In this document: piece by piece, positions 1 through 9,065 of the stretch
Numbering within the stretch: position 1 is the first letter of the stretch
How the letters are laid out: each line of letters starts with the position of its first letter
Assembly: GCF_001612965.1 (NCBI RefSeq)
Contig: NZ_BDBL01000032.1
Span: forward strand, 1 to 64,000
Reading direction: 5' to 3'
Length of the DNA stretch: 64,000 nt
Origin: Nocardia kruczakiae NBRC 101016
Lineage (GTDB): Bacteria; Actinomycetota; Actinomycetes; Mycobacteriales; Mycobacteriaceae
Notes under the pieces: model-generated
Databases searched by the model: none
Told to the model about the DNA's origin: nothing
What the model saw: the letters and a program-made list of their open reading frames with translations, nothing else
Position numbers and translations under genes: made by a program

Positions 1-258
1 ACCCGGGGTCGCGCCGGCGGCCGGCTTGGCGGCCGGACGCGCCTGGGCGGGACCGGGTTTCGCGGAGGATTTCGCGGAGCCGTTGGACGGGGCGGACTTC
101 GCCGCGAACGACTCCCGGAGCCGACGCGCGACGGGTGCCTCCACCGTCGACGACGCCGACTTCACGAACTCGCCCTGCTCCTTGAGCGTTGCGAGTAGTT
201 CTTTGCTCGTGACACCGAGTTCTTTAGCCAACTCGTGCACGCGGGCCTTGCCTGCCAC
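1..258 (-). CDS. infB: Translation initiation factor IF-2, N-terminal part
   Basis: This is the first 86 codons of IF-2, the GTPase that places initiator tRNA on the 30S subunit; the gene continues beyond the left edge. The GTG start at 258 is followed by the IF2_N helical domain (MAGKARVHELAKELGVTSKE) and then the alanine/proline/lysine-rich linker usual for actinobacterial IF-2. A clear Shine-Dalgarno (GAGGAG) lies about six bases upstream of the GTG. It is the last gene here of the rimP–nusA–ylxR–infB operon. The GTPase domain is outside the window, so only the amino end can be judged. Confidence 0.95.
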   Translation of the reverse strand, partial: MAGKARVHELAKELGVTSKELLATLKEQGEFVKSASSTVEAPVARRLRESFAAKSAPSNGSAKSSAKPGPAQARPAAKPAAGATPG

Positions 259-378
259 TGCTCTCCTCACTGAGAGGTCGAGCGCGACAGTCTCTTGCTC
301 CCCGTTCAGGGGTCAGGACGCCCGCACGACCTCGGGTTATCTTCGATGGCCGTTCATCGTTGGTACTTCACGGTGTGC

Positions 379-759
379 TCATGAGTGCTCGTGCCTGTTC
401 TCGACGTAGTGCTCCAGGGCTGAGATATCCAGTTTTCCGGACACTCGTAGCGCTCTGCCGAACGCTCGGCGCCGCTCTGCCATGCTCAGACAAGCCGAAA
501 CGGGGTGCAACCAGGCACCCCTCCCGGGAAGTCTGCGCCGCGGATCGGGAACGATCGCGACGACGGCGTCCCTGTCGGGAGCGCTGCCGGGCGATTGCGC
601 CACGACCCGCAACAGATCGGCGGCCAGCTCGCGTTTCCGGCATCCGACACAGGTCCGGACCGGGCCGGGAGTTCGGGTTCTCACCCGAGCACCGACCTGG
701 GCGGAAAGTGCGGATACCGAAGACTCGCGCTGAGCCTGTGTCCACTGTACCGCTGCCAT
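379..759 (-). CDS. ylxR: YlxR-family (DUF448) protein
   Basis: A small basic protein of the YlxR family, usually found between nusA and infB, as here. The family has been linked to RNA binding and transcriptional control, but its exact role in actinobacteria is not settled. The core motif GPVRTCVGCRKR is at about residues 31–42 and GRGAWLHP at about 80–87. The N-terminal ~25 residues before VRTRTPGPVR look non-conserved, so the true start may be the GTG at 684 rather than the start at 759. It is transcribed with nusA upstream (63-base gap) and infB downstream. Confidence 0.88.
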   Translation of the reverse strand: MAAVQWTQAQRESSVSALSAQVGARVRTRTPGPVRTCVGCRKRELAADLLRVVAQSPGSAPDRDAVVAIVPDPRRRLPGRGAWLHPVSACLSMAERRRAFGRALRVSGKLDISALEHYVENRHEHS

Positions 760-822
760 GTCCCGATCTCCGCATCCAGCCCCTGGTTGACTTCCGCACT
801 CGCGCCGCCGTCCCGGCGCGGC

Positions 823-1851
823 CTACCCGTGCTGGGCGTGCGGTCGCGGCGATCCGGCCACGTCGGGGGCGGCGTCGGAGCGGATATCGATGCGCCAACC
901 GGTCAATCGCGCGGCCAACCGGGCGTTCTGACCTTCCTTGCCGATCGCCAGCGACAGCTGGAAATCGGGGACCACGACCCGGGCGGCACGGGCCTCCGGA
1001 TCGACGATCGTGACCGAGACAACCTTCGACGGGCTCAGCGCATTCCCGACGAAGGCGGCCGGATCCTCGGCCCAGTCGATGATGTCGATCTTCTCGCCCG
1101 CCAGCTCGCTCATCACATTGCGCACGCGCTGCCCCATAGGGCCGATACACGCGCCCTTGGCGTTCACACCGGGCACCGTGGAGCGCACCGCGATCTTGGA
1201 GCGGTGGCCGGCCTCGCGGGCCACGGCGACGATCTCCACCGACCCGTCGGCGATCTCGGGCACCTCGAGCGCGAACAGCCGGCGCACCAGATTCGGGTGC
1301 GTGCGCGACAGCGTGATCTGCGGGCCGCGCGCGCCGCGGGAGACGCCGTAGACGTAGCACTTGATGCGGTCGCCGTGCTCGTAGGTCTCGCCCGGGACCT
1401 GCTCGGCCGGCGGGATCACTCCCTCGGCGCCGTTGGCCTCGCTGCCGATGCGCACCACCACCGTGCCGCGGGCGTTCATCCGGGCGTCACGCTGGACGAC
1501 GCCGCCGACGATATCGCCCTCGTGCGTCGAGAACTCACCGAAGGATTTCTCGTTCTCGGCGTCGCGCAGCCGCTGCAGCACCACTTGGCGCGCGGTGGTG
1601 GCGGCGATGCGGCCGAAGCCCTCCGGAGTGTCGTCCCATTCGGAGACGACGTTGCCGTCGGCGTCGGTCTCGGTGGCCATCACGCGCACCACGCCGGTCT
1701 TCTGATTGATATCGATGCGTGCGTTGGGCTCGTGGCCCTCGGTGTGCCGATAGGCGGTCAGCAGAGCCGACTCGATCGCGGAGAGCACTGTCTCCATCGA
1801 GATTCCCTTATCGGCGACGATCGCACGCAGGGCTTCGATTTCGATGTTCAT
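823..1851 (-). CDS. nusA: Transcription termination/antitermination factor NusA
   Basis: NusA binds RNA polymerase and nascent RNA and modulates pausing, termination and antitermination. The 342-residue protein has the N-terminal RNAP-binding domain (starting MNIEIEALRAIVADKG), an S1 domain around residues 110–185, and two KH domains at about 200–330 (KGACIGPMGQRVRNV and SLAIGKEGQNARLAARL). It lacks the C-terminal acidic repeats of E. coli NusA, which is normal for mycobacteria and relatives. Its ATG overlaps the rimP stop in an ATGA arrangement, so the two are probably translationally coupled. Confidence 0.97.
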   Translation of the reverse strand: MNIEIEALRAIVADKGISMETVLSAIESALLTAYRHTEGHEPNARIDINQKTGVVRVMATETDADGNVVSEWDDTPEGFGRIAATTARQVVLQRLRDAENEKSFGEFSTHEGDIVGGVVQRDARMNARGTVVVRIGSEANGAEGVIPPAEQVPGETYEHGDRIKCYVYGVSRGARGPQITLSRTHPNLVRRLFALEVPEIADGSVEIVAVAREAGHRSKIAVRSTVPGVNAKGACIGPMGQRVRNVMSELAGEKIDIIDWAEDPAAFVGNALSPSKVVSVTIVDPEARAARVVVPDFQLSLAIGKEGQNARLAARLTGWRIDIRSDAAPDVAGSPRPHAQHG

Positions 1852-2483
1852 TCCACGATCCCTTCGGTCGGCGCAACTACTGAGTGTTCTTTCCGGGCGG
1901 CGGGTGCGGCCGGATCGACGGCCTGATCGGCGGCGCCCGGTTCCGGGCGGCCCGTGGCCACGCCCCCGGCGAGTTCCATCTCCGCCGCACCGGGCGGTGA
2001 GAACTCCACCTGGACGACCGCGGATTCGATATCGGCCAGCGGCACGCTCACCCGGTGGGGCGCGCGTTTACCGCCGAGCACCAGGGCCACCTCGGTGTCG
2101 GTGCTCGCGCCGACCCGGGCGTCGAAGTTCGACGGGCCGTCGGGGGTCTGCGCACCCGGCCGCATCCGCACCCGCACCTTGCGACCGCGGGCCCGTCGCC
2201 AGTGACGCGGGGCCGTCAGCGGGCGTTCGACACCCGGGGTGGTGACTTCCAGCAGATAGGGGGTTTCGCCGACATCGACGGCCTCGTCGAGCGCTTCGGA
2301 GATCTCGGAACTCACTTCCGCGATCGTGTCCAGATCGACGGTCTCGTCACCGTCGATGGTCACCGTCACCCGCGCCTGCGGCCCGCCCGCGGCCGTGATG
2401 TGCACGCCCTCGAGGTCGAGCCCTCGGCGTTCGACGAGCCCAGCAACGAGCTGGCTCACCCTTTCCTCGGTCGGCATCGGCAT
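1848..2483 (-). CDS. rimP: Ribosome maturation factor RimP
   Basis: RimP helps assemble the 30S ribosomal subunit. The start chosen at 2483 gives 211 residues (MPMPTEERVSQLVAGLVERR); the open frame runs much further upstream but that stretch is not conserved in character. The N-terminal domain shows GLDLEGVHI and VTVTIDGDE, followed by YLLEVTTPGVERPL, a RimP hallmark. The C-terminal SH3-like domain is followed by a Pro/Ala-rich tail of about 40 residues. It is first in the rimP–nusA–ylxR–infB operon and ends in an ATGA overlap with nusA. Confidence 0.95.
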   Translation of the reverse strand: MPMPTEERVSQLVAGLVERRGLDLEGVHITAAGGPQARVTVTIDGDETVDLDTIAEVSSEISEALDEAVDVGETPYLLEVTTPGVERPLTAPRHWRRARGRKVRVRMRPGAQTPDGPSNFDARVGASTDTEVALVLGGKRAPHRVSVPLADIESAVVQVEFSPPGAAEMELAGGVATGRPEPGAADQAVDPAAPAARKEHSVVAPTEGIVE

Positions 2484-2873
2484 ATGGGGCGGCTCCTGGT
2501 TCAGTTGTGACGCGGTATTGGTCCTGGTCCGGCATGGTCGGCGCGCATGTCCCGCGGATTGTTCCGCCGGAGGTCTAGCGTAACGCGCTGCAAGAGTGTA
2601 AAGGACCAGCCAACCCGGTCGAGTCGGCCCGGGTCGGGTTCTGCTGCGCGCCCGCGGTCCGCCGGACCGCCCCGGGCTCGCCGAACCACCACGTCCCTTT
2701 CCGGACGGGAGCATTCCTTCGCGGGCCGGTGGCCGGGGCCGGGCCGCGCACCGGCCGCGGCACCCGGGCTCAGCTGGGCGGACGGAAAGCGGCCCCGGCG
2801 CGAACGGACGCGAGCGAGGCATGCCGGCGGGCTGGGCGCAGGGGCCGCTGATGATCACTGGCACGATGTAGGC
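2484..2873. other. Divergent intergenic region, rimP / lipoprotein gene
   Basis: This stretch of about 390 bases separates the minus-strand rimP operon from a plus-strand lipoprotein gene, so it should hold promoters for both. The open frames crossing it look like GC-driven extensions and lack recognisable domains. I see no strong hairpin, repeat or RNA motif in it. Confidence 0.6.
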
Positions 2874-3413
2874 GTGCCCAGCCGTCTCGATGTGATTCCG
2901 GTGCCGCCGGATCGGACCGTTCCCCCGCGCCTCGACCGCCGCTCGCTGTTGCGCTCGGCCGGCGGCGGCGTGGTCGCGCTCGTCGCCGTGAGCGCGGTCG
3001 CGGCCTGTTCGGACGACAAGCCGTCCGCACCGGATGTGCTTGTGTCGCAGGAGGAATCGGCGCGCATCGACGCCGTGTGGGCGAAGGCCGCCATCGCGAC
3101 CGCACCGGAGCACACGGCCGCGCTGACCGTCGTCGCCGCACAGCGCACCCAGCACGCCGATGCGCTGCGCACCGAAATCGAGCGCGCGGTAGGCGTGTAC
3201 GGCGACGGCACGAAACCGAAATCCGCGACCCCACCCGTCGCCGAGCCGCCCGCTCCCACCCCGCCGCCGACCGTCGCCGCGCTGCGGGCCCGGCTCACCG
3301 ACTCCCAGCACTCCGCGGCCGAGCTGGCCGCGACCCAGACCGGATACCGCGCCGGCCTGCTCGCCTCGATCAGCGCCTGCTGCGGCGCCCACGTGGCGGT
3401 GGTGCTCTCGTGA
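2874..3413 (+). CDS. Tat-exported lipoprotein, Rv2843-like position
   Basis: A predicted secreted lipoprotein of 179 residues. The GTG start at 2874 puts a twin-arginine motif (LDRRSLLRS, residues 20–28), a hydrophobic stretch and a lipobox VAAC with Cys45 in order, which supports Tat export and lipidation. The mature part is Ala-rich and largely helical, with a Pro-rich segment near 120–130. It overlaps the next gene by a GTGA junction, so the two are made together. In M. tuberculosis the pair at this place between rimP and proS is Rv2843/Rv2844. The function is unknown; a ferritin-like helical fold is possible given its partner. Confidence 0.75.
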   Translation: MPSRLDVIPVPPDRTVPPRLDRRSLLRSAGGGVVALVAVSAVAACSDDKPSAPDVLVSQEESARIDAVWAKAAIATAPEHTAALTVVAAQRTQHADALRTEIERAVGVYGDGTKPKSATPPVAEPPAPTPPPTVAALRARLTDSQHSAAELAATQTGYRAGLLASISACCGAHVAVVLS

Positions 3414-3841
3414 GTACCGATCAGCAGGCGCTGCTCGACGCGCTGAACGCCGAATACACCGCGGTCTACGCCTACGGCCTCATCGCGGCCTACGCGTCCC
3501 CGGAGCGGGCGAAGATCGTCGCCGAATTCACCGCGACCCACCGCGCCCGCCGCGATGCCACCGCCGACGCGCTGAAGGCGGCCGGTGCGAGCGTCCCGGC
3601 GCCCGCCGCGGCCTACACCCCGCCCTTCCCGGTCGACGATCCCATCCCCGCAGCCAAACTCGCGGTCACCGTGGAAACCGACACCGCGGTCGCCTGGCGT
3701 GCGGTCGTGGAACACTCCACCACCGCGGATCGCCGCTGCACCGGCACCGAGGCCCTCACCGAATGCGCCATCCGCCTGGCCACCTGGCAGTCGATCCTCG
3801 GCGTGAATCCCGCGACCACGCCGTTCCCGGGCCAGCCCTGA
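3410..3841 (+). CDS. DUF4439 ferritin-like protein (Rv2844-like)
   Basis: A 143-residue, mostly helical protein that matches the DUF4439 family, thought to have a ferritin-like fold. Visible family features are LDALNAEYTAVYAYGLI near the start, the helix rich in TATHRARRDA, and a C-terminal CAIRLATWQSILG helix. There is no signal peptide, so it is cytosolic or acts with the lipoprotein encoded just upstream. The GTG start overlaps the upstream stop (GTGA). No function has been shown that I know of, and I cannot confirm iron ligands from sequence alone. Confidence 0.8.
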   Translation: MSTDQQALLDALNAEYTAVYAYGLIAAYASPERAKIVAEFTATHRARRDATADALKAAGASVPAPAAAYTPPFPVDDPIPAAKLAVTVETDTAVAWRAVVEHSTTADRRCTGTEALTECAIRLATWQSILGVNPATTPFPGQP

Positions 3842-3966
3842 GCCCGGGGCGGCCTCGCGGCGGCTGGCCGGCCACACATTCGCGCACCACTCGTGGACCC
3901 GAAACACCGGTAGCGTGCTCCGGTATGCGGCGGATGCCGCCCGGATACGTCGAAGGGAGAACGGGA

Positions 3967-4395
3967 ATGGCCGTGGGGATGCGACGCATCGGTGCGGCGG
4001 CGGCCGCGGGGGCGCTCGGATCGCTGCTCGCCGTGAGCGTGGCCGGCGCCGACGTCACGGGCGTGCGTGTCGACGCCGGGGCGGACGGGCTGCGCACCGG
4101 ATGTTCCGCCACGCTGACCGCGACGGTCGACACCCCGGTGCCGGACGGCGGCACGGTGACGTTCGTCAACAGTGGCGGGTCGGTTCCGGGTAACGGCGAA
4201 CCCATCGCGGGCACGCCGGTCTACCACCCCGAGAACGGCACGGTGACCATGGCGTGGACGCCGAAATACGCCGGGCGGCAGAACATCACGGCACAGCAGT
4301 TCAAGCCCGGAAGTTACACGTCGAGCAGCTATATCACCGTCGATGTCGTGGGCAGCGGCCTGAACACCGGCAGCTCCTGCCTTCCGCTGCCGTAG
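3967..4395 (+). CDS. Secreted Ig-like domain protein
   Basis: A 142-residue exported protein. The ATG at 3967 follows a purine-rich Shine-Dalgarno (AAGGGAGAACGGG). Residues 1–~30 are a signal peptide ending near SVAGA. The rest is a single bacterial Ig-like beta-sandwich: Cys near GCSATLTATVD, then GGTVTFVNSGG, VTMAWTPKYAGRQNITA and a terminal Cys, consistent with one disulfide. A paralogue lies at 18826–19335 with the same layout (GCAQNAVATV, GTVDFF, SIGWMPDRAGEHVVSAVY, terminal GGACV). Its role is unknown; surface binding or adhesion would fit the fold but is only inference. Confidence 0.75.
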   Translation: MAVGMRRIGAAAAAGALGSLLAVSVAGADVTGVRVDAGADGLRTGCSATLTATVDTPVPDGGTVTFVNSGGSVPGNGEPIAGTPVYHPENGTVTMAWTPKYAGRQNITAQQFKPGSYTSSSYITVDVVGSGLNTGSSCLPLP

Positions 4396-4425
4396 CGCGC
4401 GTCACCGGCATCGGGACGGCGCGGG

Positions 4426-4454
4426 GTGCACCCGGTCCGGACGACCGGGTGCAC
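4426..4454. terminator. Bidirectional hairpin terminator
   Basis: A perfect 12-base-pair inverted repeat (GTGCACCCGGTC and its complement, 5-base loop) lies between the convergent Ig-like gene and proS. There is no long T-run, as is common in GC-rich actinobacteria. Confidence 0.7.
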
Positions 4455-4462
4455 GCGAGCGA

Positions 4463-6220
4463 TCAGCCGCGAATCTTCGCGAGCACGGTGTCGACGGCCG
4501 CGGCCGCCGCAATGTCCTCGGACTCACCGGTGAAGCGGTTGCGCAGTTCCACCTTGCCGTCGGCCCAGCCCCGGCCGATGACGAGAACCCAGGGCATGCC
4601 GAGCAATTCGGCATCCTTGAACTTGACGCCGGGTGAGGCGGTGCGGTCGTCGAACAGCACCTCCAAGCCCTGGGCGTCCAGACCGGCGACGACCTCCTCG
4701 GCTCCGGCGCGCGCCGCCTCGTCCTTGTTGGCGATGACGACGTGCACATCGAAGGGCGCGACCTCGGCCGGCCAGCGCAGGCCCTTGTCATCGTGCATCT
4801 GCTCCGCGATCACCGCGACCATCCGGGAGACGCCGACCCCGTAGGAACCCTGGACGAGCCGGACCGGTTTGCCGTTCTCACCGAGCACGTCCACCTCGAA
4901 CGCATCGGTGTACTTGTAGCCGAGCTGGAAGATGTGGGCGATCTCGATACCGCGCGCCGAGTGCAGCACACCGCGGCCGTCGGGCGAGGGGTCGCCGTCG
5001 CGGACCTCGGCGGCCTCGATCGTGCCGTCGGGGGTGAAATCGCGGCCCGCGACGAGTCCCACGACATGCTTGCCGGAGGCGTCGGCGCCGGTGATCCACG
5101 ACGTGCCGGTCACCACGCGCGGGTCGACCAGATAGCGAACGCCGTTGTCCAGCAGCGCCTTCGGACCGATGTACCCCTTCACCAGGAACGGGTTGGCGGC
5201 GAAGTCCTCGTCGGTGAGCAACTCCACCTCCGCGGGCTCGAGGCTCGCGCCGAGCCGCTTGGCGTCGACCTCGCGATCACCGGGCACGCCGATGCCGACG
5301 ATCTCGGACTTGCCGTCGGGGTGGCGCAACTTCACCATGACGTTCTTCAACGTGTCGGCGGCGGTCACCGGGCGGCCGAACTGTTCGGCGATTCCGGCGT
5401 CGTTGGCCCAGTCGACGAGCGACGCGATGGTCGGTGTGCCCGGGGTGTCGTGCACGACGGCGGCCGGCTGCCCCTCGATCGGGATCTCCGGCGGCGCGGG
5501 CGTGACCACGGCCTCCACATTGGCCGCGTACCCCGATTCGCGGCAGGTCACGTAGGTGTCCTCGCCGATCGGGCTGCTGGCCAGGAATTCCTCGGAGGCG
5601 CTGCCGCCCATCGCGCCGGAGGTGGCGGCGACGATCACGTATTCGACCCCGAGCCGGGCGAAGATGCGCTGATATGCCTGTCGGTGGGCGGCATAGCTGG
5701 CCTTCAGGCCGTCCTCGTCGAGATCGAAGGAATAGGAGTCCTTCATGACGAATTCGCGCCCGCGCAGAATTCCGGCGCGCGGGCGTTCCTCGTCGCGGTA
5801 CTTGGTCTGAATCTGGTAGAGCGTGACCGGCAGATCCTTGTAGGAGTTGTATTCACCCTTGACCGTCAGGGCGAACAATTCCTCGTGGGTGGGTCCGAGC
5901 AGCATGTCGGCGCCCTTGCGGTCCTGCAGGCGGAAAAGGCTGTCGCCGTATTCGGTCCAGCGATTGGTGGTTTCGTACGGCTCGCGCGGCAGCAGTGCCG
6001 GCAGCGAAATCTCCTGGCCGCCGATCGCGTCCATCTCCTGGCGCACCACGTCCTCGACCTTGCGCAGCACCTTCAAACCCAGCGGCAACCACGAATAGAC
6101 GCCCGGCGCGATCCGGCGCACATATCCGGCGCGGACCAGAAGTTTGTGGCTGGGCACCTCGGCGTCGGCGGGATCGTCGCGCAGGGTGCGCAGGAACAGG
6201 TGCGAGAGACGGGTGATCAC
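4463..6220 (-). CDS. proS: Prolyl-tRNA synthetase, bacterial type
   Basis: ProRS charges tRNA-Pro. The GTG start at 6220 gives 585 residues, the usual size for the bacterial-type enzyme with the inserted editing domain; the longer open frame upstream is not conserved in kind. The N-terminus VITRLSHLFLRTLRDDPADA is typical. Class II motifs are seen: motif 1 near LPLGLKVLRKVE, motif 2 near TKYRDEERPRAGILRGREF, and motif 3 near GSYGVGVSRMVAVIAEQ. The editing (YbaK-like) insertion occupies roughly residues 230–400, and the anticodon-binding domain is C-terminal. It is a single gene convergent with the Ig-like gene. Confidence 0.97.
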   Translation of the reverse strand: MITRLSHLFLRTLRDDPADAEVPSHKLLVRAGYVRRIAPGVYSWLPLGLKVLRKVEDVVRQEMDAIGGQEISLPALLPREPYETTNRWTEYGDSLFRLQDRKGADMLLGPTHEELFALTVKGEYNSYKDLPVTLYQIQTKYRDEERPRAGILRGREFVMKDSYSFDLDEDGLKASYAAHRQAYQRIFARLGVEYVIVAATSGAMGGSASEEFLASSPIGEDTYVTCRESGYAANVEAVVTPAPPEIPIEGQPAAVVHDTPGTPTIASLVDWANDAGIAEQFGRPVTAADTLKNVMVKLRHPDGKSEIVGIGVPGDREVDAKRLGASLEPAEVELLTDEDFAANPFLVKGYIGPKALLDNGVRYLVDPRVVTGTSWITGADASGKHVVGLVAGRDFTPDGTIEAAEVRDGDPSPDGRGVLHSARGIEIAHIFQLGYKYTDAFEVDVLGENGKPVRLVQGSYGVGVSRMVAVIAEQMHDDKGLRWPAEVAPFDVHVVIANKDEAARAGAEEVVAGLDAQGLEVLFDDRTASPGVKFKDAELLGMPWVLVIGRGWADGKVELRNRFTGESEDIAAAAAVDTVLAKIRG

Positions 6221-6278
6221 GGATGCACAGACTAGCCGCTGCTGCGTGGATGCCTGCAGGGCATTACCGTATCGGCTC

Positions 6279-7043
6279 GTGCTGGTGATTCTGCCTCCTT
6301 CCGAAACCAAGTCCGACGGCGGAACTCTCGGTCCGCTCGATCTGGATTCCCTGTGGTTACCGCAGCTCACCGCCGTGCGGGACAAGCTGATCACCGAGCT
6401 GATCGAATTGTCCGCGGATCCGGAGGCGGCGCGGGTGGCATTGGGGCTGGGGAAGGCGACCGGCGCGGGCGCGGAAGGTTTGCAGACCGCGCTCACCCGC
6501 AACGCCTCGCTGCGGACCGCCGCGACCGCACCCGCGCTGCGGCGCTACACCGGTGTGCTCTACGACGCACTCGACGCCGGTTCGCTGACCAAGACGCAGC
6601 GCGCTCGCGCCGAGGAGCGGCTGGCGATCGGCTCGGCCCTGTTCGGGGTGGTCCGCGCGGGGGACGCGATTCCGGGATATCGGCTCTCGGGCGGTTCGAA
6701 ATTGCCAGGCCTGCCGACGCTGGCTTCGCTGTGGAAACCGGTGCTGGCCCCGGCATTGCGGGAAGCGACGGCCGGGCAGCTGGTCGTCGACCTGCGTTCG
6801 GGGACCTATCAGCAATTGGGGCGGTTGCCCGGCGCGGTGACCGCGACCGTACTGACCGAACGCCCGGACGGCAGCCGCACGGTGGTGAGCCATTTCAACA
6901 AACATCACAAGGGTCTGCTGGCGCGGGCCCTGGTGTCGACCCGCGCCGAACCCGGCGATATCCGGGCGCTGGCACGGATAGCCGAAAAGGCCGGGCTGCG
7001 TGTGGAAATCGCCTCGTCGAGCGAACTGCTGGTCCTCACGTGA
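6279..7043 (+). CDS. yaaA: YaaA-family (UPF0246) peroxide-stress protein
   Basis: A 254-residue protein of the YaaA/DUF328 family. E. coli YaaA limits intracellular free iron and DNA damage during peroxide stress. The family signature is at the very start (VLVILPPSETKSDGG), with YTGVLYDALDA, LFGVVRAGDAIPGYRLS and a C-terminal HFNKHHKGLLARALV block. GTG at 6279 begins directly at the conserved segment; GTG at 6285 is also possible. It is divergent from proS with only about 58 bases between starts, and it appears to be monocistronic. Confidence 0.88.
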   Translation: MLVILPPSETKSDGGTLGPLDLDSLWLPQLTAVRDKLITELIELSADPEAARVALGLGKATGAGAEGLQTALTRNASLRTAATAPALRRYTGVLYDALDAGSLTKTQRARAEERLAIGSALFGVVRAGDAIPGYRLSGGSKLPGLPTLASLWKPVLAPALREATAGQLVVDLRSGTYQQLGRLPGAVTATVLTERPDGSRTVVSHFNKHHKGLLARALVSTRAEPGDIRALARIAEKAGLRVEIASSSELLVLT

Positions 7044-7255
7044 GTGAATTCTCGGTGACCGCCGACGTAATTCGAGCCGAATGCGACCTGCCCAACCACG
7101 GGAACATTCGCCGAAAAACGCCCCGCCACCAGCGTATTTCAAGGTATCCAGGCCGAAATGTGGCCGCACGGAACGGGTATTGCGGCTCGCTATCGTAACT
7201 TCGGCGCGGCCGGCCGACCGCTGCCGTTGGGATGCGATTGGGCGAGGAGTTCGGC

Positions 7256-8998
7256 GTGGGTGACGCCACCGACCGTGAAGAAAAGGCACTGCGTCAGTTG
7301 ACCGATCGACTGGTCGGCCATTACGGCAGCAGCCATTCCCCGGAATTGGTACAGGAATTGGTCGGCCAGGTGCGCCGGCGCTTCGACGGCCACACGGTGC
7401 GCGATTTCGTGCCGATTCTGGTGGAACGCATCGTGCGCCGCGAATTGCAGCACACCCCACCGCAGCCCAAGGCCGAGGACCCCTCGCTCGAGCTCGACTA
7501 CGCTGCCGCGCCGGTTGTTCCGGAACGGGTCTCGGCGCCCTCGATCGAGGTGGACACCGCCGACGCCGCGCCCGAATCCGCCGATCAAGCGCCGGGAGCC
7601 GCCGCGGAACCCGCGACCGATGCCGACGCCACCGAAAGCACTACACCACAACGCAATTCGATTTCCCACGCCGCGGCTGAGGCTCCGGTCGACACCACGG
7701 CGGACGAGCGCAAACACCTCGAATCGCCGGTGGTTTCCGCGACACCCGCCGTCGCGGTCACATCCGGCCACTCCCCCGTCGAACCGACGAACCCGGAGAC
7801 CGTGGCGGCCACATCTCCCGCGAGTGACGCTGCGCCGGAACCGGATCGCGAGACCGCGACAAGCCCGGCCTCCGCGACTACGTCCACATCGAGCCTCGTG
7901 AGCGCGCTGCGACGGCCGCGGATCCTGGCCGTAGCGGCCGCGGTGGTCGTCGTGGTCGTCGCTCTTGTGGTGGCCTTCGGCTTCCGCGGTGGCGACAGCA
8001 CCGCCCCCGCTCCGGCTCCCGCGCTGACCGTCGCGCACGGCGTGGTGGGGTCGGAGAAGATGGGCTTCTTCACCGACCAGCGGGTGGTTGACGCCTTGGC
8101 GCGCAAGGGAATTCGGCTGGAAGTCGATCCTGCCGGATCGCGGCAGATCGCGACGTCGGTGAAGCTGGACGGTGACGACTTCGCCTTTCCATCGAGCAGC
8201 CTCGCCGCCGAACGGATTCAGCGCGAACGCGGGATCACCGCGAAATACACGCCGTTCTCCTCACCGATGGTGGTCGCGAGTTTCCGGCCGATCGTGGATC
8301 TGCTCACCCGCGCGGGCATCGTCCGGCAGGGGCCGGTGCCGGCGTTCGATATGCGGCGGTATCTCGATCTCACGCAGCAGGGCACGCAATGGGATCAGCT
8401 GGCGGGCAACACCGCATATCCGGTGCGCAAGAACGTGTTGATCTCGACCACCGACCCGCGGACCTCCAATTCGGCGGCGATGTATCTGGCGGTGGCCGCC
8501 TACGTCGCCAACGACGATGCGATCGTGCAGGGCCCGGCCGCCGAGAATTTCGTCCTCTCGAAGGTGTCGCGACTGTTCACCAAACAGGGATACACCGAGA
8601 ACTCCAGCGCGGGACCGTTCGGCGAATACCTCGCCGCCGGAATGGGTCCCACGCCCATGGTGTGGGGATACGAATCGCAGTTCGTGGAGGCCGCCGTCGC
8701 CGGCAAGCTGCCCGCCGACGCGGTGATGCTGTACCCGTCCCCGACGGTGCTGTCCCGGCACACGCTGGTCCCGCTGACCGCCACCGGCGACCGGGTAGGA
8801 CAGTTGCTGAGCACCGATCCCGAATTGCAGCGCCTGGCCGCCGAACACGGCTTCCGCACCGCCGATCCGGCCCAGTTCACCGCGGTGACCGCCGAACACC
8901 ACATTCCGGTCGCTCCGGATGTGGTCGACATCGTCGACCCGCCGGCCTACGACACCCTGGAACACCTTCTCGACGGAGTCGCGCGTTCCTACAACTGA
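7256..8998 (+). CDS. Membrane-anchored protein: three-helix-bundle head plus extracellular binding-like domain
   Basis: A 580-residue protein of unknown function with a clear modular layout. Residues 1–~64 form a small helical domain (RRRFDGHTVRDFVPILVE at 40–57) like the actinobacterial three-helix-bundle dimerisation domain; the same domain is encoded alone at 43781–44041. Residues 65–~215 are a low-complexity Ala/Pro/Thr/Glu linker, 223–243 a single membrane helix, and 245–580 an extracellular domain resembling solute-binding proteins (GSEKMGFFTDQRVVDALARK, FPSSSLAAERIQRE). The GTG at 7256 is chosen because GAGGAG sits six bases before it. The dimerisation head would be cytosolic. No ligand can be inferred. 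Confidence 0.75.
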   Translation: MGDATDREEKALRQLTDRLVGHYGSSHSPELVQELVGQVRRRFDGHTVRDFVPILVERIVRRELQHTPPQPKAEDPSLELDYAAAPVVPERVSAPSIEVDTADAAPESADQAPGAAAEPATDADATESTTPQRNSISHAAAEAPVDTTADERKHLESPVVSATPAVAVTSGHSPVEPTNPETVAATSPASDAAPEPDRETATSPASATTSTSSLVSALRRPRILAVAAAVVVVVVALVVAFGFRGGDSTAPAPAPALTVAHGVVGSEKMGFFTDQRVVDALARKGIRLEVDPAGSRQIATSVKLDGDDFAFPSSSLAAERIQRERGITAKYTPFSSPMVVASFRPIVDLLTRAGIVRQGPVPAFDMRRYLDLTQQGTQWDQLAGNTAYPVRKNVLISTTDPRTSNSAAMYLAVAAYVANDDAIVQGPAAENFVLSKVSRLFTKQGYTENSSAGPFGEYLAAGMGPTPMVWGYESQFVEAAVAGKLPADAVMLYPSPTVLSRHTLVPLTATGDRVGQLLSTDPELQRLAAEHGFRTADPAQFTAVTAEHHIPVAPDVVDIVDPPAYDTLEHLLDGVARSYN

Positions 8999-9065
8999 TC
9001 GAGCGCCGCTCGACGGACAGTCGCCGGTTCCCCGGCCCGTCGCCGCGCCGTGGTAGTAATGGCCC

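Noticed and set aside
368..1360. Long minus-strand open frame overlapping nusA and ylxR
   Set aside because: It is in another frame of the same strand as nusA and ylxR, both of which have clear family motifs; its own translation is Arg/Ala-rich with no domain.
4742..6235. A 497-codon plus-strand frame opposite proS
   Set aside because: It is antisense to a certain gene, and its length is explained by high GC content; no domain is seen.
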